Source: Parerythrobacter lacustris
GTDB taxonomy: Bacteria > Pseudomonadota > Alphaproteobacteria > Sphingomonadales > Sphingomonadaceae
DNA length: 64,000 nt
Direction: 5' to 3'
Assembly: GCF_024626475.1 (NCBI RefSeq)
Contig: NZ_JANKHH010000001.1
Location: 392,280-456,279, forward strand
Part shown: piece by piece, positions 18,723-28,417 of the stretch
Numbering within the stretch: position 1 is the first letter of the stretch
Layout: each line of letters begins with the position of its first letter
Made by a program: the position numbers and the translations under genes
Notes under the pieces: model-generated
Told to the model about the DNA's origin: nothing
Databases searched by the model: none
Seen by the model: only the letters and a program-made list of their open reading frames with translations

Positions 18723-19388
18723 TCAGTCGCGCCCCTTGAAACCTTGCGCGATGACATACCATTCCGACGAGCCCTTGCGGCTCGCCGGGGGCTTGGCGTG
18801 CTTGACGCTCTTGAAATGCTTCTTGAGCAAGCCGAGCAGTTCGGTGTCGGTCCCGCCCGCCAGCACCTTGGCAACGAACTTGCCGCCCGGCTCCAGCGTC
18901 TCCACCGCGAACCATGCTGCAGCCTCGACCAGACCCATGGTGCGCAGGTGATCGGTCTGCTTGTGGCCCACCGTGTTCGCCGCCATGTCGGACATGACGA
19001 GGTCGGGCGGCCCGTCGAGCGCAGCCTCCAGCCTGCCCGGTGCGGCATCGTCCATGAAATCCATCTGGAGGATTTCGACCCCGTCGATCGGCTCGGTTTC
19101 GAGCAGGTCGATCCCGACGATCGCCGCCTTGGGGGCCTGCTTGCGCACCACCTGGCTCCATCCACCAGGGGCGATCCCCAGATCGACGACGCGCTTCACG
19201 CCCTTGAGCAGGCCGAACTTCTCGTCCAGCTCGATCAGCTTATAGGCCGCGCGGCTGCGATAGCCCTCGGCCTTGGCCTGCCTGACGTAAGGGTCGTTGA
19301 GCTGGCGTTCGAGCCAGCGGTTCGACGACGCCGAACGGCGCCGCGCGTTCTTGACCCGCTTGTCGGGGTCGCGTCCGGACCGCGTCAT
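18723..19388 (-). CDS. rlmE: 23S rRNA (uridine-2'-O) methyltransferase RlmE/FtsJ
   Basis: A 221-residue Rossmann methyltransferase for U2552 of 23S rRNA. The SAM site [14 protein letters not shown] is near 67, and the K-D-K-E tetrad is supported by [23 protein letters not shown] and SEWYV segments. It has a basic N-terminus (about 1-25). The start overlaps the stop of the Ppx/GppA-like gene by 4 bases. Confidence 0.93.
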   Translation of the reverse strand: MTRSGRDPDKRVKNARRRSASSNRWLERQLNDPYVRQAKAEGYRSRAAYKLIELDEKFGLLKGVKRVVDLGIAPGGWSQVVRKQAPKAAIVGIDLLETEPIDGVEILQMDFMDDAAPGRLEAALDGPPDLVMSDMAANTVGHKQTDHLRTMGLVEAAAWFAVETLEPGGKFVAKVLAGGTDTELLGLLKKHFKSVKHAKPPASRKGSSEWYVIAQGFKGRD

Positions 19389-20593
19389 GCTCCGCCCCGC
19401 AAACGGCTGAGCCGGCGCTCGCTCTGCGCGTCGGCCGCCATCAGGCTGCGCAGGATGCCTTCGCGAATGCCCCGATCGGCCACACCGAGGCGGTGCGCCG
19501 GCCAGATATCGAGGATCGATTCGAGGATTGCGCAACCAGCTACCACCAGGTCCGCCCGGTCCGGCCCGATGCAAGGTAACTCGCCGCGTTCGTCGAACGA
19601 CATGCGCGAGAGGCGTGTGCTGATTTCCCGCATCGATTGCGACGGGACGACCAGCCCATCGACCGCGCGGCGGTCGTAATGCGGCAGTTCGAGGTGAAGA
19701 CTGGCGAGTGTGGTCACGGTACCGCTGGTGCCGAGCAGACGGATGCGTGAAAGGTCGCAACGATAGTCCGCGATGCGGCGGGCAAAATCGGCGAAGCTCT
19801 CGCTCACCACCCGGCGCATTTCCGCGTAACGCGCGGCGCGCTGCACCGGATCGTTTTCCCCCCGGTCGACCATGTCGGTCAGAGACACTACTCCCCATGG
19901 AACGCTCTGCCAGTCGAGGATATGCGGCACCCGGTCGCCCGGCTCGATCAGCACCAGTTCGGTCGAGCCGCCGCCAATGTCGAAGATGACCGCCGGACCC
20001 TCGCCGCCGTCGAGCAGCACATGGCAGCCGAGCACCGCAAGCCGCGCCTCTTCTTCCGCCGAAATGATATCGAGCGCGATGCCGGTTTCGCGGCGGACCC
20101 GCTCGATAAACGCTTCACCATTCTCCGCCCTGCGGCAGGCCTCGGTCGCGACCGAGCGTGCCAGATGGACGTTGCGGCGGCGCAGCTTGTCGGCGCAGAC
20201 ATGCAGCGCGGCCAGTGTGCGCTCCATTGCAGCATCGCCCAGCCGGCCTGACAGCGCGAGGCCTTCACCGAGGCGCACGACGCGGCTGAAGGCATCGATA
20301 ACGGTGAAATCCTCGCCCGATGGCCGCGCGATCAGCAAGCGGCAATTGTTGGTCCCGAGGTCGAGCGCGGCATAGGCCTGCCGTTTGCCGCCTGGCTGGA
20401 AAGTACGCTGCGATTGCGCGGACGCCGGACCTGCCGGGGCAAGAGAATCACCGCCGTGGCGGGACTTGCCGCCATCCTTGCATTCATCGGGCCTGGAGGG
20501 GGGACGGTAGCGGAAATCGGCTACCCTGCCGGACTTTTCAGCCCCTCTCTTGCCAGCCCCCTTGTTACCGTCCGGCGGAAAAAAATCCGCCAT
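19385..20593 (-). CDS. Ppx/GppA family exopolyphosphatase-like phosphatase
   Basis: A 402-residue protein. The actin-like Ppx/GppA domain starts at about residue 73 ([15 protein letters not shown]) and contains [15 protein letters not shown] (the second phosphate loop) and [10 protein letters not shown]. It is the short two-domain form seen in alphaproteobacteria, acting on polyphosphate or pppGpp. About 70 residues before the domain are low-complexity, Lys/Gly/Arg-rich; the true start could lie further in. The ATG at 20593 was chosen as the first well-placed start. Confidence 0.86.
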   Translation of the reverse strand: MADFFPPDGNKGAGKRGAEKSGRVADFRYRPPSRPDECKDGGKSRHGGDSLAPAGPASAQSQRTFQPGGKRQAYAALDLGTNNCRLLIARPSGEDFTVIDAFSRVVRLGEGLALSGRLGDAAMERTLAALHVCADKLRRRNVHLARSVATEACRRAENGEAFIERVRRETGIALDIISAEEEARLAVLGCHVLLDGGEGPAVIFDIGGGSTELVLIEPGDRVPHILDWQSVPWGVVSLTDMVDRGENDPVQRAARYAEMRRVVSESFADFARRIADYRCDLSRIRLLGTSGTVTTLASLHLELPHYDRRAVDGLVVPSQSMREISTRLSRMSFDERGELPCIGPDRADLVVAGCAILESILDIWPAHRLGVADRGIREGILRSLMAADAQSERRLSRLRGGA

Positions 20594-20763
20594 GCACCGA
20601 GCTTTCGTTTTCCTCCCGCGAGCCATTCGCGGGGACTTGGCCCGGATGCTACAGCGGTGAGCCGGTTTGGGCAAGCGCAGTGCCGCCAACGCCCTTGACC
20701 TGCGCGCCAAACCGACCTATCCGCGCCGCCTTGCCGGCCCCCTAATGGGCCAGCTGCGCCGAT

Positions 20764-20837
20764 TGCCCCGTCGTCTAATGGTAAGACTACGGACTCTGAC
20801 TCCGTCAATTGAGGTTCGAATCCTCACGGGGCATCCA
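20764..20837 (+). tRNA. tRNA-Gln (CTG)
   Basis: A cloverleaf with acceptor TGCCCCG/CGGGGCA, anticodon stem ACGGA/TCCGT and loop CTCTGAC giving anticodon CTG, and T-arm GGTTCGAATCC. The 3' CCA is encoded. Confidence 0.96.
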
Positions 20838-20890
20838 GCCGCTCATTTCGATGCTTGTGAAGCTTTCGCCGCGCTCCTATCGCGGTCCGA

Positions 20891-21769
20891 ATGACAGACA
20901 AAGAACACGAACTCGCGCAGCGCAAATTCTATCCTGCCGAGGAAGAGGCTCGGTTCGAAGACGCCGGCACCAAGGACACCCCGCAGACCCGGCATCCGGC
21001 ATATCGCCTCGCCTTTCGCGATACCGACTTCCTGCTGCGCGAGGAATTGCGTCCCGTGCGCTTCCAGCTCGAGCTGCTCAAGCCCGAGATGCTGCTCGAC
21101 GAGGCCGGGGTGGGCTCGACGCTGGTGATGTATGGCTCTGCGCGCATCCCGCCCCCCGAAGCTGCCGAGACCGCGCTGGAAGGGGCCAAGGACCTGCCTG
21201 ATGACGAGCGCCGGATTGTCGAAAACCTGGTCGCCAAGTCGAAATACTATGGCGAGGCGTACAAGCTGGCCAAGCTGGTCAGCGAGAAGTCGATCATCGA
21301 AGGCGGCAAGCGCCAGTTCGTGGTGTGCTCGGGCGGCGGGCCGTCGATCATGGAAGCTGCCAACAAGGGCGCGAGCGATGCCGGGGCGGAAAGCATCGGG
21401 CTCAACATCATCCTGCCGCACGAGCAGGCGCCCAACCAGTATGTGACGCCCTACCTCGCGCTCAACTTCCACTATTTCGCGCTGCGCAAGATGCACTTCC
21501 TGCTGCGCGCCCGCGCGGTGGCGGTGTTCCCCGGCGGTTTCGGCACTTTCGACGAATTCTTCGAGCTGCTGACGCTGATCCAGACCGGGAAAATGCAGCG
21601 CATTCCGATCGTGCTGTTCGGCAAGGAATTCTGGACCAGGGTGGTCAACTTCGAGGCGCTGGCCGAGGAAGGCACGATCAATCGCACCGATCTCGACCTG
21701 ATCCACTGGAGCGAGACGGCAGAGGACGCATGGTGCCACATCTCCGAATTCTACGACCTGAAGTGCTAG
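20891..21769 (+). CDS. LOG family protein (TIGR00730-like)
   Basis: A 292-residue protein with the LOG/lysine-decarboxylase-like motifs SGGGPSIMEAAN (near 149) and PGGFGTFDEFFE (near 213), the latter being the PGGxGTxxE nucleotide-monophosphate phosphoribohydrolase signature. Members release a free base from a riboside 5'-monophosphate. This is the longer bacterial type with about 75 extra N-terminal residues. It lies 53 bases after tRNA-Gln. Confidence 0.88.
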   Translation: MTDKEHELAQRKFYPAEEEARFEDAGTKDTPQTRHPAYRLAFRDTDFLLREELRPVRFQLELLKPEMLLDEAGVGSTLVMYGSARIPPPEAAETALEGAKDLPDDERRIVENLVAKSKYYGEAYKLAKLVSEKSIIEGGKRQFVVCSGGGPSIMEAANKGASDAGAESIGLNIILPHEQAPNQYVTPYLALNFHYFALRKMHFLLRARAVAVFPGGFGTFDEFFELLTLIQTGKMQRIPIVLFGKEFWTRVVNFEALAEEGTINRTDLDLIHWSETAEDAWCHISEFYDLKC

Positions 21770-21785
21770 GCTAGGGTCAGGACTC

Positions 21786-22544
21786 CTAGTCCCTCCGCCC
21801 AACCGCCTGATGGCCCAGCGGTCCGTTGCCCAGGCCAAAGCCCGGCGCAGCCATCAGGGCTTCGCGCACGAAAGCGCGGGCGGCGGCGACCGCGTGTTCC
21901 AGCGGGTCGCCCATCGCGAGCCGGGTGGCGATTGCGCTCGACAGTGTGCAGCCCGTGCCATGGGTCTGTTTGGTTACGATGCGCGCCTCGTTCCATTCGA
22001 CCGGTGCAAGGCCCGGCCGCTCCAGCCGGTCGATCACCATCGGGCCGTCGGCGTCGCCGCCCTTCGCAAGATAGGCGACGCCGCGCCGGGCCATCGCTGC
22101 GTCGCCACCGAGCGCGGCCAGTTCGGGCACATTGGGGGTCGTGAGCGTCGCCAGTTCCATCAGCCATTCGAACACTTCGATCGTTGCCTCGTCGGCCAGC
22201 ACGCTGCCGCTGGTCGCGACCATGACGGGATCGAACACGATCGGGCAGGACAAATCTTCGATCCGGTCCGCGACGACCTCGGCGATGTCGGCATTGCCGA
22301 GCATCCCGATCTTGATCGCATCGACCCCGATATCCGACAGGCAGGCGTCGATCTGCGCGGCCACGAATTCGGGGGAGAGCGATTCGACCGCGGTGACACC
22401 GCGCGTGTTCTGCGCGGTGACCGAAGTGATCGCTGTCATCGCATAGCCGCCCATCATCGTGATCGTCTTGATGTCGGCCTGGATACCCGCGCCGCCCGAA
22501 CTGTCGGACCCGGCGATGGCGAGAATGCGCGGCGGGCGGATCAT
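21786..22544 (-). CDS. thiD: Hydroxymethylpyrimidine/phosphomethylpyrimidine kinase
   Basis: A 252-residue ribokinase-fold enzyme that phosphorylates HMP and HMP-P in thiamine synthesis. Motifs: IAGSDSSGGAGIQADIKT at the start, DPVMVATSG, TPNVPE and the ATP/anion-hole HGTGCTLSSAIA. The start overlaps the DUF1272 stop by 4 bases, and it is read with glmM. No thiamine riboswitch is visible upstream. Confidence 0.94.
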   Translation of the reverse strand: MIRPPRILAIAGSDSSGGAGIQADIKTITMMGGYAMTAITSVTAQNTRGVTAVESLSPEFVAAQIDACLSDIGVDAIKIGMLGNADIAEVVADRIEDLSCPIVFDPVMVATSGSVLADEATIEVFEWLMELATLTTPNVPELAALGGDAAMARRGVAYLAKGGDADGPMVIDRLERPGLAPVEWNEARIVTKQTHGTGCTLSSAIATRLAMGDPLEHAVAAARAFVREALMAAPGFGLGNGPLGHQAVGRRD

Positions 22545-22765
22545 CCCTTGAACTTGCGCTCTTTCGAAGGCGGATATTTATCCTGAAGCGCCTTTGCGCG
22601 CGTCGGGCGGTCCATCAGCTCGCCGCCGCAGTTGGGGCAACGATCATCGAGCGCGTCGGCGCATTCGGCGCAGTAGGTGCATTCGAAGCTGCAAATGAAA
22701 GCGCCCGGCGCTTCGGCCGGCAGATCGGTGCCGCAGCGTTCGCAATCGGGGCGCATGTCGAGCAT
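22541..22765 (-). CDS. DUF1272 zinc-ribbon protein
   Basis: A 74-residue protein with eight cysteines in CERC, CSFECTYCAECA and CPNC arrangements, the DUF1272 pattern of two zinc-binding knuckles. It sits between glmM (stop/start overlap TGATG) and thiD (4-base overlap). Function unknown. Confidence 0.88.
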   Translation of the reverse strand: MLDMRPDCERCGTDLPAEAPGAFICSFECTYCAECADALDDRCPNCGGELMDRPTRAKALQDKYPPSKERKFKG

Positions 22766-24102
22766 CAGGCGGCGTTCCGCACTGCGTCGCAGATCCGGTC
22801 GACCACGCGCTCGACCTGCTGCCCGTCGTCGCCTTCGGCCATCACCCGGATCAGCGGTTCGGTACCCGATGCACGGATGACCAGGCGACCCTTGCCCTGC
22901 AATTCGCGCTCGGCATCGGCAATACACGCCTTGACGCTGTCGGCATCGAGCGGCGAGCTGCCGTCGTAACGCACATTTTTGAGCAGTTGCGGGACGGTGT
23001 CGAACACGTGCAGCAACTCGCTCGCACGCTTGCCCGAGCGGACCAGGCTGGCGAGGACGCGCATGGCGGCGATCGTTCCGTCGCCCGTCGTCCCGTGATC
23101 GAGCAGGATCATGTGGCCCGACTGCTCGCCGCCAATGTTGAAGCCGCCTTGCTTCATCCGTTCGAGCACGTATCGGTCGCCGACCTTGGTTCGTTCGAGC
23201 GTCAGGCCGCGGGTCCCGAGATAACGCTCGAGGCCGAGGTTGGACATGACCGTGGCGACGACCCCGCCGCCGCGCAGCGCGCCCTTGTCTGCCATGCGAC
23301 CTGCAATCAGCGCCATGATCTGGTCGCCATCGACCTCGTTGCCCTGCTCGTCGACCACGATCAGCCGGTCGGCATCCCCGTCAAGCGCGATGCCGATGTC
23401 TGCGCCTTCCTCGACGACTTTCGCCTTGACCGCATCGAGCGAGGTCGAGCCGACCTTGTCGTTGATGTTGGTCCCATTGGGCGAAACGCCGATGGTGATG
23501 ACTTCGGCGCCCAGTTCCCAGATCGCTGACGGAGCCACCTGATAGGCTGCGCCATTGGCGCAATCGACCACCACCTTGAGATCGTCAAACCGGATTTCAT
23601 CGCTGACCGACTGCTTGACGGCATGAATATAGCGCCCGCGCGCGTCCTCGATCCGGCGGGCGCGACCGATTTCGGCCGAAGGGACCAGATCGGGCTGCGC
23701 TTCGATCAGCGCCTCGATCGCCATCTCGGTCTCGTCCGACAGCTTGAAGCCGTCGGGCCCGAACAGCTTGATCCCGTTGTCCTTGTAGGGGTTGTGGCTG
23801 GCGGAAATCATCACGCCAAGATCCGCCCGCATTTCGCGCGTGAGCATCGCGATAGCGGGGGTGGGCAGGGGGCCGGTCATGATCACATCGACCCCGACGC
23901 TGGTGAAGCCCGCCACCAGCGCACTTTCCATCATGTAGCCCGACAGGCGCGTGTCCTTGCCGATCACTACCCGGTGGCGATGATCGCCGCGGCGGAAGTG
24001 ATTGCCCGCCGCCTGTGCGACGCGCATCGCCATGGTGGCGGTCATCGCGCCCTTGTTGGTTTCGCCCCGGATGCCGTCGGTGCCGAAGAACTTGCGCCCC
24101 AT
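22765..24102 (-). CDS. glmM: Phosphoglucosamine mutase
   Basis: A 445-residue enzyme converting glucosamine-6-phosphate to glucosamine-1-phosphate for peptidoglycan and LPS. The start [12 protein letters not shown], the active-site Ser102 in [13 protein letters not shown], the metal loop [19 protein letters not shown] and the phosphate-binding [12 protein letters not shown] are all present. Full length for the family. Confidence 0.97.
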   Translation of the reverse strand: MGRKFFGTDGIRGETNKGAMTATMAMRVAQAAGNHFRRGDHRHRVVIGKDTRLSGYMMESALVAGFTSVGVDVIMTGPLPTPAIAMLTREMRADLGVMISASHNPYKDNGIKLFGPDGFKLSDETEMAIEALIEAQPDLVPSAEIGRARRIEDARGRYIHAVKQSVSDEIRFDDLKVVVDCANGAAYQVAPSAIWELGAEVITIGVSPNGTNINDKVGSTSLDAVKAKVVEEGADIGIALDGDADRLIVVDEQGNEVDGDQIMALIAGRMADKGALRGGGVVATVMSNLGLERYLGTRGLTLERTKVGDRYVLERMKQGGFNIGGEQSGHMILLDHGTTGDGTIAAMRVLASLVRSGKRASELLHVFDTVPQLLKNVRYDGSSPLDADSVKACIADAERELQGKGRLVIRASGTEPLIRVMAEGDDGQQVERVVDRICDAVRNAA

Positions 24103-24199
24103 CGATGTATCTCGCCTTCAATATGCTCGCCAAAGCGGGCCGAATTTGCCACGGGCTTCTGGCGCGATTAGGCGGCAAAGAAAAGGGGAGTGACGCGAT

Positions 24200-25453
24200 T
24201 TGATCACCGAGGGGACACAACCGGTCGAACTGGTGACCATCCGCTTGCCGGTATGGTGGACTTTCGGCGGACTGGTGGCAGGCTTGCTGATCGGGCTGCT
24301 GCTGGTCGATACACCGGCCCTCGAATCCGTCCTGCTCGTTTCCGAACCAGTCGGCACGTTGTGGCTGCGCGGTTTGCAAATGACCATCATCCCGCTGGTC
24401 GCCGCCCTGCTGGTGCTCGGCATCTCGCAGATGGCGCGGGCGGCAAAAGCGGGCGCGGTCGCGCGGCGAATGCTGATGCTGGTCGCTGGCCTGCTGGTGC
24501 TGAGCGGGGTGATCAGCGCGATCTTCATGCCAATGCTGCTCGCGGTTTTTCCGATTCCCGAGGCTGCGAGCGCAATGCTGCTGAGCGAGACGGCGGAGGC
24601 GCAGCAGGTGCCCGGTCTGGGCGACTTCGTGACTTCGCTCGTCGCGCCCAATCTGATCGCCGCCGCCGCCGAAACCGCGATGTTACCGTTGACGCTGTTC
24701 TTCGCGCTCTTCGCGGTCGCGATCGCGCGATTGCCGGAAGGGCAGCGGGACACGATGACACATTTCTTCCAGGCATTGGCCAACGCGATGCTGACGATCA
24801 TCGGCTGGGTGCTGTGGCTTGCGCCGATCGGCGTGTTCGCGCTGGCGGTCGGGGTTGCGGCGCGCAGCGGGGGCGGGGCCTTCGCCACGCTTGCACATTA
24901 CATTCTGATCGTCACCGCGATGGGCACGCTGGTCCTGCTCGCCGCCTATCTGCTGGCAATGATCGGCGGGCGCAGGAGCCCGCTGGCCTTTGCCAAGGCG
25001 ATGATCCCGTCGCAGGCAGTGGCGATTTCCACACAGAGCTCGCTCGCCAGCCTTCCCGCCATGCTCGACAGCGCGAAGCGGCTGGGCCTGCGCGATGCGA
25101 CGGCCGATTTCGCGCTCCCGCTGGCGGTGGCGATCTTCCGCGCGACCAGCCCGGCGATGAACATGGCGGTGGCGATCTATGTTGCGCATCTCGCAGGCGT
25201 CGAACTCACGCCGCTTTCCCTGCTTGCAGGCGTAGGCGTTGCCTTCATCATCAGCATCGGCTCGGTCAGCCTGCCCGGATCGATCAGCTTCGTCATCTCG
25301 ATCGGCCCGATCGCGCTGGCGATGGGCGTGCCGGTCGAACCGCTGGCATTGCTGGTGGCGGTCGAGATGCTGCCCGACATCATGCGGACACTTGGCAATG
25401 TCACGATGAATGTCGCGGTCGCCTCTACGGTCGACCGCGCCGCAGGAGATTAA
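24200..25453 (+). CDS. Dicarboxylate/amino acid:cation symporter (DAACS)
   Basis: A 417-residue membrane transporter of the GltP/DctA family with about eight hydrophobic segments. The re-entrant serine-rich loop appears as STQSSLASLPAM (near 275), and the TM7-like motif is NMAVAIY. The start is TTG behind AAGGGGAG; no in-frame ATG lies near the natural N-terminus. The substrate is probably an acidic amino acid or C4-dicarboxylate, but it cannot be fixed. Confidence 0.88.
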   Translation: MITEGTQPVELVTIRLPVWWTFGGLVAGLLIGLLLVDTPALESVLLVSEPVGTLWLRGLQMTIIPLVAALLVLGISQMARAAKAGAVARRMLMLVAGLLVLSGVISAIFMPMLLAVFPIPEAASAMLLSETAEAQQVPGLGDFVTSLVAPNLIAAAAETAMLPLTLFFALFAVAIARLPEGQRDTMTHFFQALANAMLTIIGWVLWLAPIGVFALAVGVAARSGGGAFATLAHYILIVTAMGTLVLLAAYLLAMIGGRRSPLAFAKAMIPSQAVAISTQSSLASLPAMLDSAKRLGLRDATADFALPLAVAIFRATSPAMNMAVAIYVAHLAGVELTPLSLLAGVGVAFIISIGSVSLPGSISFVISIGPIALAMGVPVEPLALLVAVEMLPDIMRTLGNVTMNVAVASTVDRAAGD

Positions 25454-25551
25454 GCCTGCGGGTTTCCTGCAACGCATTGCGCGCCTGTGCGTAGTGCCTA
25501 CATACCCCGCAACGATCTTTTCATGACAAGACCAAGGATAAGGGAGTTACC

Positions 25552-26163
25552 ATGGCATTCGATCTCACCCCCCTGCCGTATGACGACACGGCGCTGGCCC
25601 CCGCAGTTTCGGCCGAAACCCTGTCGTTCCACCACGGCAAGCACCACAAGACCTACGTCGACAAGACCAACGCCGCGATCGAAGGCACCGATCTGGCCGG
25701 CAAGTCGCTGGAAGAGGTGATTGCCGCCGCGCGTGGTTCCAACCAGGGGCTGTTCAACAACAGCGCGCAAAGCTGGAACCACGGGTTCTACTGGCACTCG
25801 ATGGCGGCGGAGAGCACTTCGGCTTCGGACGAACTCCAGTCGATGATCGACGATGCCTTCGGTTCGACCGACGAACTGGTCAAGCAGCTGCAGGATCGCG
25901 GTGCAGGCCACTTCGCCAGCGGCTGGGTCTGGCTGGCGGAGAAGGGCGGCAAGCTGTCGATCGAGGAAACCCACGATGGCGACACGCTGGCCGACAGCGA
26001 TTTCAACCCGCTGCTGACGATCGACGTGTGGGAACACGCCTATTACCTCGACCACCAGAACGCGCGTCCGGCTTATCTCAAGGCGGTGACCGAGACGAAG
26101 CTCAACTGGGCCTTCGCGTCGGAAAACCTCGCGCGCGGGACGACCTGGACCTATCCGGCCTGA
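25552..26163 (+). CDS. sodB: Superoxide dismutase, Fe type
   Basis: A 203-residue Fe/Mn superoxide dismutase. Metal ligands are visible as His27 (FHHGKHHKTYV), His in NHGFYW, and Asp/His in DVWEHAYYLD. GQGLFNNSAQSWNHGFYW is characteristic of the iron type. The ribosome site is GGGAG in front of ATG. A terminator follows. Confidence 0.95.
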   Translation: MAFDLTPLPYDDTALAPAVSAETLSFHHGKHHKTYVDKTNAAIEGTDLAGKSLEEVIAAARGSNQGLFNNSAQSWNHGFYWHSMAAESTSASDELQSMIDDAFGSTDELVKQLQDRGAGHFASGWVWLAEKGGKLSIEETHDGDTLADSDFNPLLTIDVWEHAYYLDHQNARPAYLKAVTETKLNWAFASENLARGTTWTYPA

Positions 26164-26185
26164 CGGAAATCAAGTTGCAGGAATG

Positions 26186-26214
26186 GGCCCGCCATCGGGC
26201 GCGGCGGGCCTTTT
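26186..26214. terminator. Terminator between sodB and the convergent transporter gene
   Basis: Stem GGCCCGCC (26186-26193) with GGCGGGCC (26203-26210), followed by TTTT on the plus strand. Best suited to sodB. Confidence 0.82.
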
Positions 26215-26222
26215 CGTGCGTC

Positions 26223-27404
26223 TCAACCGTGGGTCGACTGGGCACTGTCATCGTCGGCCCCCAATGCCATGAGGTTGGTGGCGAAAAGGGGCTCGCCGAA
26301 CACGAACCCGACAAGGTTCGGACGTCCGACATGGTCGAAGAAGGCGGTCAGCATCAACAGGATCGGCACCGAAAGCAGCGCGCCGAACACGCCCCAGATC
26401 CACGAAAAATAGCTGAAGGCAATGAGTATCATCACCGGGTTCATGGTGAACCGCGCGCCGAGGATCGACGGGGTGACGATATTCGATTCCACGGTGTGTA
26501 GCACCAGATAGGCGAGCGCCGGGACCATCCCCAGCGCCAGTGCGTCGGCCGTGCCAAGGCCGAACAGTGCGAGCAGGGCAATCATCGCGAAGGGCCCGAT
26601 ATAGGGTATGAAATTGAGCAATGCGGCAAGTCCGCCCCACATCAAGGGCGCGTCGACACCGAGCAACCATGCACCCAGCGCCACGATCACCCCGACCCCG
26701 AGGTTGATACATGCGACGGTCAGGATGTAAGCGGCAACCCGGTCCTGTACTTCGCGCAGCACCCGCGCCGCCTTGATGCTGGTGCCGTAGGACGCACGGT
26801 CGAACAGCAGGTGGCGGCGCAGCCGGACGCGCGCCTCGATCATGAAAAAGGCCATCAGGAAAGTCAGCAGAACTTCCAGCAGGAGGCTCGGCGTCGCGAC
26901 CGCGATCTGCTGAACAAACGACGGCCCGGCCAGGACGACTTCGCGCCCGCCCTCGGTGCCCATGGCCCGAGCGAGCTGATCGTTGATCGATGCCAGCCAG
27001 GCGAATTCGTCCTGCAATTCCTCGAACCTGCGGGCGACCTGCTCGGCCATCTGCGGCAACTGGTCGAGCAGGGTGCCTGCCGGCTGGAGGATCACGGCAA
27101 AGGCGAACATCAGCACGACAAGAAATGACAGCAAGGCGAGAAGCGACGCCAGAACATTGGGCAACCCCCAACCCGAAAGGCGGTCAGCCAACGGCGAGAG
27201 CAGGATCATCAGGATGACCGCCGTGGTCAGCGGCAGGAACACGACCGAACCGATCGACAGCACAAACGGCAATGCGAGGAACAGACCGATGCCGATCAAC
27301 ACCACCAGCGCCGAAATCAGGCGCAGTTCCTGCTCGGCAAACGCCATGCGTCGGCTGGACGGGGCTAGCCTCTTGGGGGATTGGACCGGTGGTTTGGAGC
27401 TCAT
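26223..27404 (-). CDS. AI-2E family (PerM-like) membrane transporter
   Basis: A 393-residue protein with the family plan: N-terminal membrane pairs, a central soluble stretch (about 110-170) and C-terminal membrane helices. The signature region is near FIPYIGPFAMIALLALFG, with the SPSILGARFTMNPV-like block (here TPSILGARF). The family exports autoinducer-2 in some members and ions in others; the role here is unknown. It is convergent with sodB. Confidence 0.9.
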   Translation of the reverse strand: MSSKPPVQSPKRLAPSSRRMAFAEQELRLISALVVLIGIGLFLALPFVLSIGSVVFLPLTTAVILMILLSPLADRLSGWGLPNVLASLLALLSFLVVLMFAFAVILQPAGTLLDQLPQMAEQVARRFEELQDEFAWLASINDQLARAMGTEGGREVVLAGPSFVQQIAVATPSLLLEVLLTFLMAFFMIEARVRLRRHLLFDRASYGTSIKAARVLREVQDRVAAYILTVACINLGVGVIVALGAWLLGVDAPLMWGGLAALLNFIPYIGPFAMIALLALFGLGTADALALGMVPALAYLVLHTVESNIVTPSILGARFTMNPVMILIAFSYFSWIWGVFGALLSVPILLMLTAFFDHVGRPNLVGFVFGEPLFATNLMALGADDDSAQSTHG

Positions 27405-27469
27405 GACAAGCTAATCATTACGCCTGTCGCCCCGCACGGCAAGCATTCACCGCAGCTATGACTGAGACG

Positions 27470-28078
27470 TCAGAATTTCGCCGCAACGCCGTTCCCGGCC
27501 ACTACAGCGTCGAGTTCCTTGAGAATGGCGCCATGCGCCAGGTCGTCGTCGAGCGAGCGCCGCGGGATATCCCCTTCCTCGAGCATCGAAGTCAGCGCAG
27601 CGCGGGCGCGGCCCACGCGGCTCTTGATCGTCCCGATCGCGCAGCCGCAGATTTCGGCTGCCTCCTCGTAGGAAAAGCCACCGGCACCGACCAGGAGCAA
27701 GGCTTCGCGCCGCTCGGCCGGGAGCGTCAACAGCGCCCGGTGCATGTCCGACAGATGCAGCGGTTCTTCCTGCCCGGCCGGGGCCGTCAGGATTCGCTCG
27801 GCCACGCCCTCGTCATATTCGCCGCGGAAACGGTTGCGGCGCATGTCGGTGAGGTAGGCGTTGCGCAGGATGACAAAGGTCCATGCGCGCATGCTGGTGC
27901 CGGGTTCGAACCGGTCCTGTGCGGCCCACGCCTTGAGCATGGTCTCCTGAACCAGATCGTCCGCCATGTCGGGCCGGCCGCACAGCCCCCGCGCAAAGGC
28001 GCGCAGGTGCGGAATGACCTCGGTCAGTTCTTTCTTGAAATCGGCCTTTTCGGAGACCGTCCGTTCCGGGTGGCTCAT
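27470..28078 (-). CDS. ecfG: General stress response sigma factor EcfG
   Basis: A 202-residue ECF sigma factor of the EcfG (ECF15) group. Region 2 has DDLVQETMLKAWAAQDRFEPGTSMRAWTF-type residues, and region 4 has LPAERREALLLVGAGGFSYEEAAEI with CAIGTIKSRVGRAR. It directs stress genes from GGAAC-N16-CGTT promoters. It starts one base inside the nepR stop (TGATG-type junction), so anti-sigma and sigma are produced together from the autoregulated promoter upstream of nepR. Confidence 0.95.
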   Translation of the reverse strand: MSHPERTVSEKADFKKELTEVIPHLRAFARGLCGRPDMADDLVQETMLKAWAAQDRFEPGTSMRAWTFVILRNAYLTDMRRNRFRGEYDEGVAERILTAPAGQEEPLHLSDMHRALLTLPAERREALLLVGAGGFSYEEAAEICGCAIGTIKSRVGRARAALTSMLEEGDIPRRSLDDDLAHGAILKELDAVVAGNGVAAKF

Positions 28079-28269
28079 CAGCGCTTATCGTCCAGGCGCG
28101 AGAGCAGATCCTTGAAACTGTCGGGCAGTGGCTCCTCTATCACGGAATCATAGAGCTGTTGCAAGCCGCTGGCCCAGCCGGGCTTGCGCGCCGCAGGACC
28201 ACGATTCTTGCCTGACCGCTCTCCGCCAGACTTTTCTACCTCTTTGTCACGCTTCATTGTGTTCGCCAT
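28078..28269 (-). CDS. nepR: Anti-sigma factor NepR
   Basis: A small protein, about 63 residues with the start used here. The conserved NepR core is at the C-terminus: QQLYDSVIEEPLPDSFKDLL followed by SRLDD. The N-terminus is charged and disordered. NepR holds EcfG inactive until phosphorylated PhyR binds it. The start is uncertain: ATG at 28269 is one base from GGAGG, ATG at 28257 is 14 bases away, and longer frames have no ribosome site. Confidence 0.88.
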   Translation of the reverse strand: MANTMKRDKEVEKSGGERSGKNRGPAARKPGWASGLQQLYDSVIEEPLPDSFKDLLSRLDDKR

Positions 28270-28328
28270 TCCTCCGGCCAGCTTGGCGATTTCCATGCGG
28301 CATTTTTGAGTTTCGGTCCCGTGGGCAT

Positions 28329-28353
28329 GGAACGATAGGTGCTTTGTTTTGTT
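28329..28353 (+). promoter_or_regulatory. Possible weak EcfG promoter for the HWE kinase
   Basis: Plus strand has GGAAC at 28329-28333, 16 bases, then TGTT, one base off CGTT. It overlaps the nepR promoter on the other strand, giving a near-palindromic divergent element. Confidence 0.4.
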
Positions 28354-28355
28354 CC
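28331..28355 (-). promoter_or_regulatory. EcfG-type promoter for nepR-ecfG
   Basis: Minus strand reads GGAAC (complement of 28351-28355), 16 bases, CGTT (complement of 28331-28334). It is an exact EcfG consensus, implying autoregulation. Confidence 0.88.
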
Positions 28356-28417
28356 CTATGCAACATAGCTTCATTCATTCGCCAGCGAACCCGTATCAGG
28401 CCTTAGGATAGTGACCA

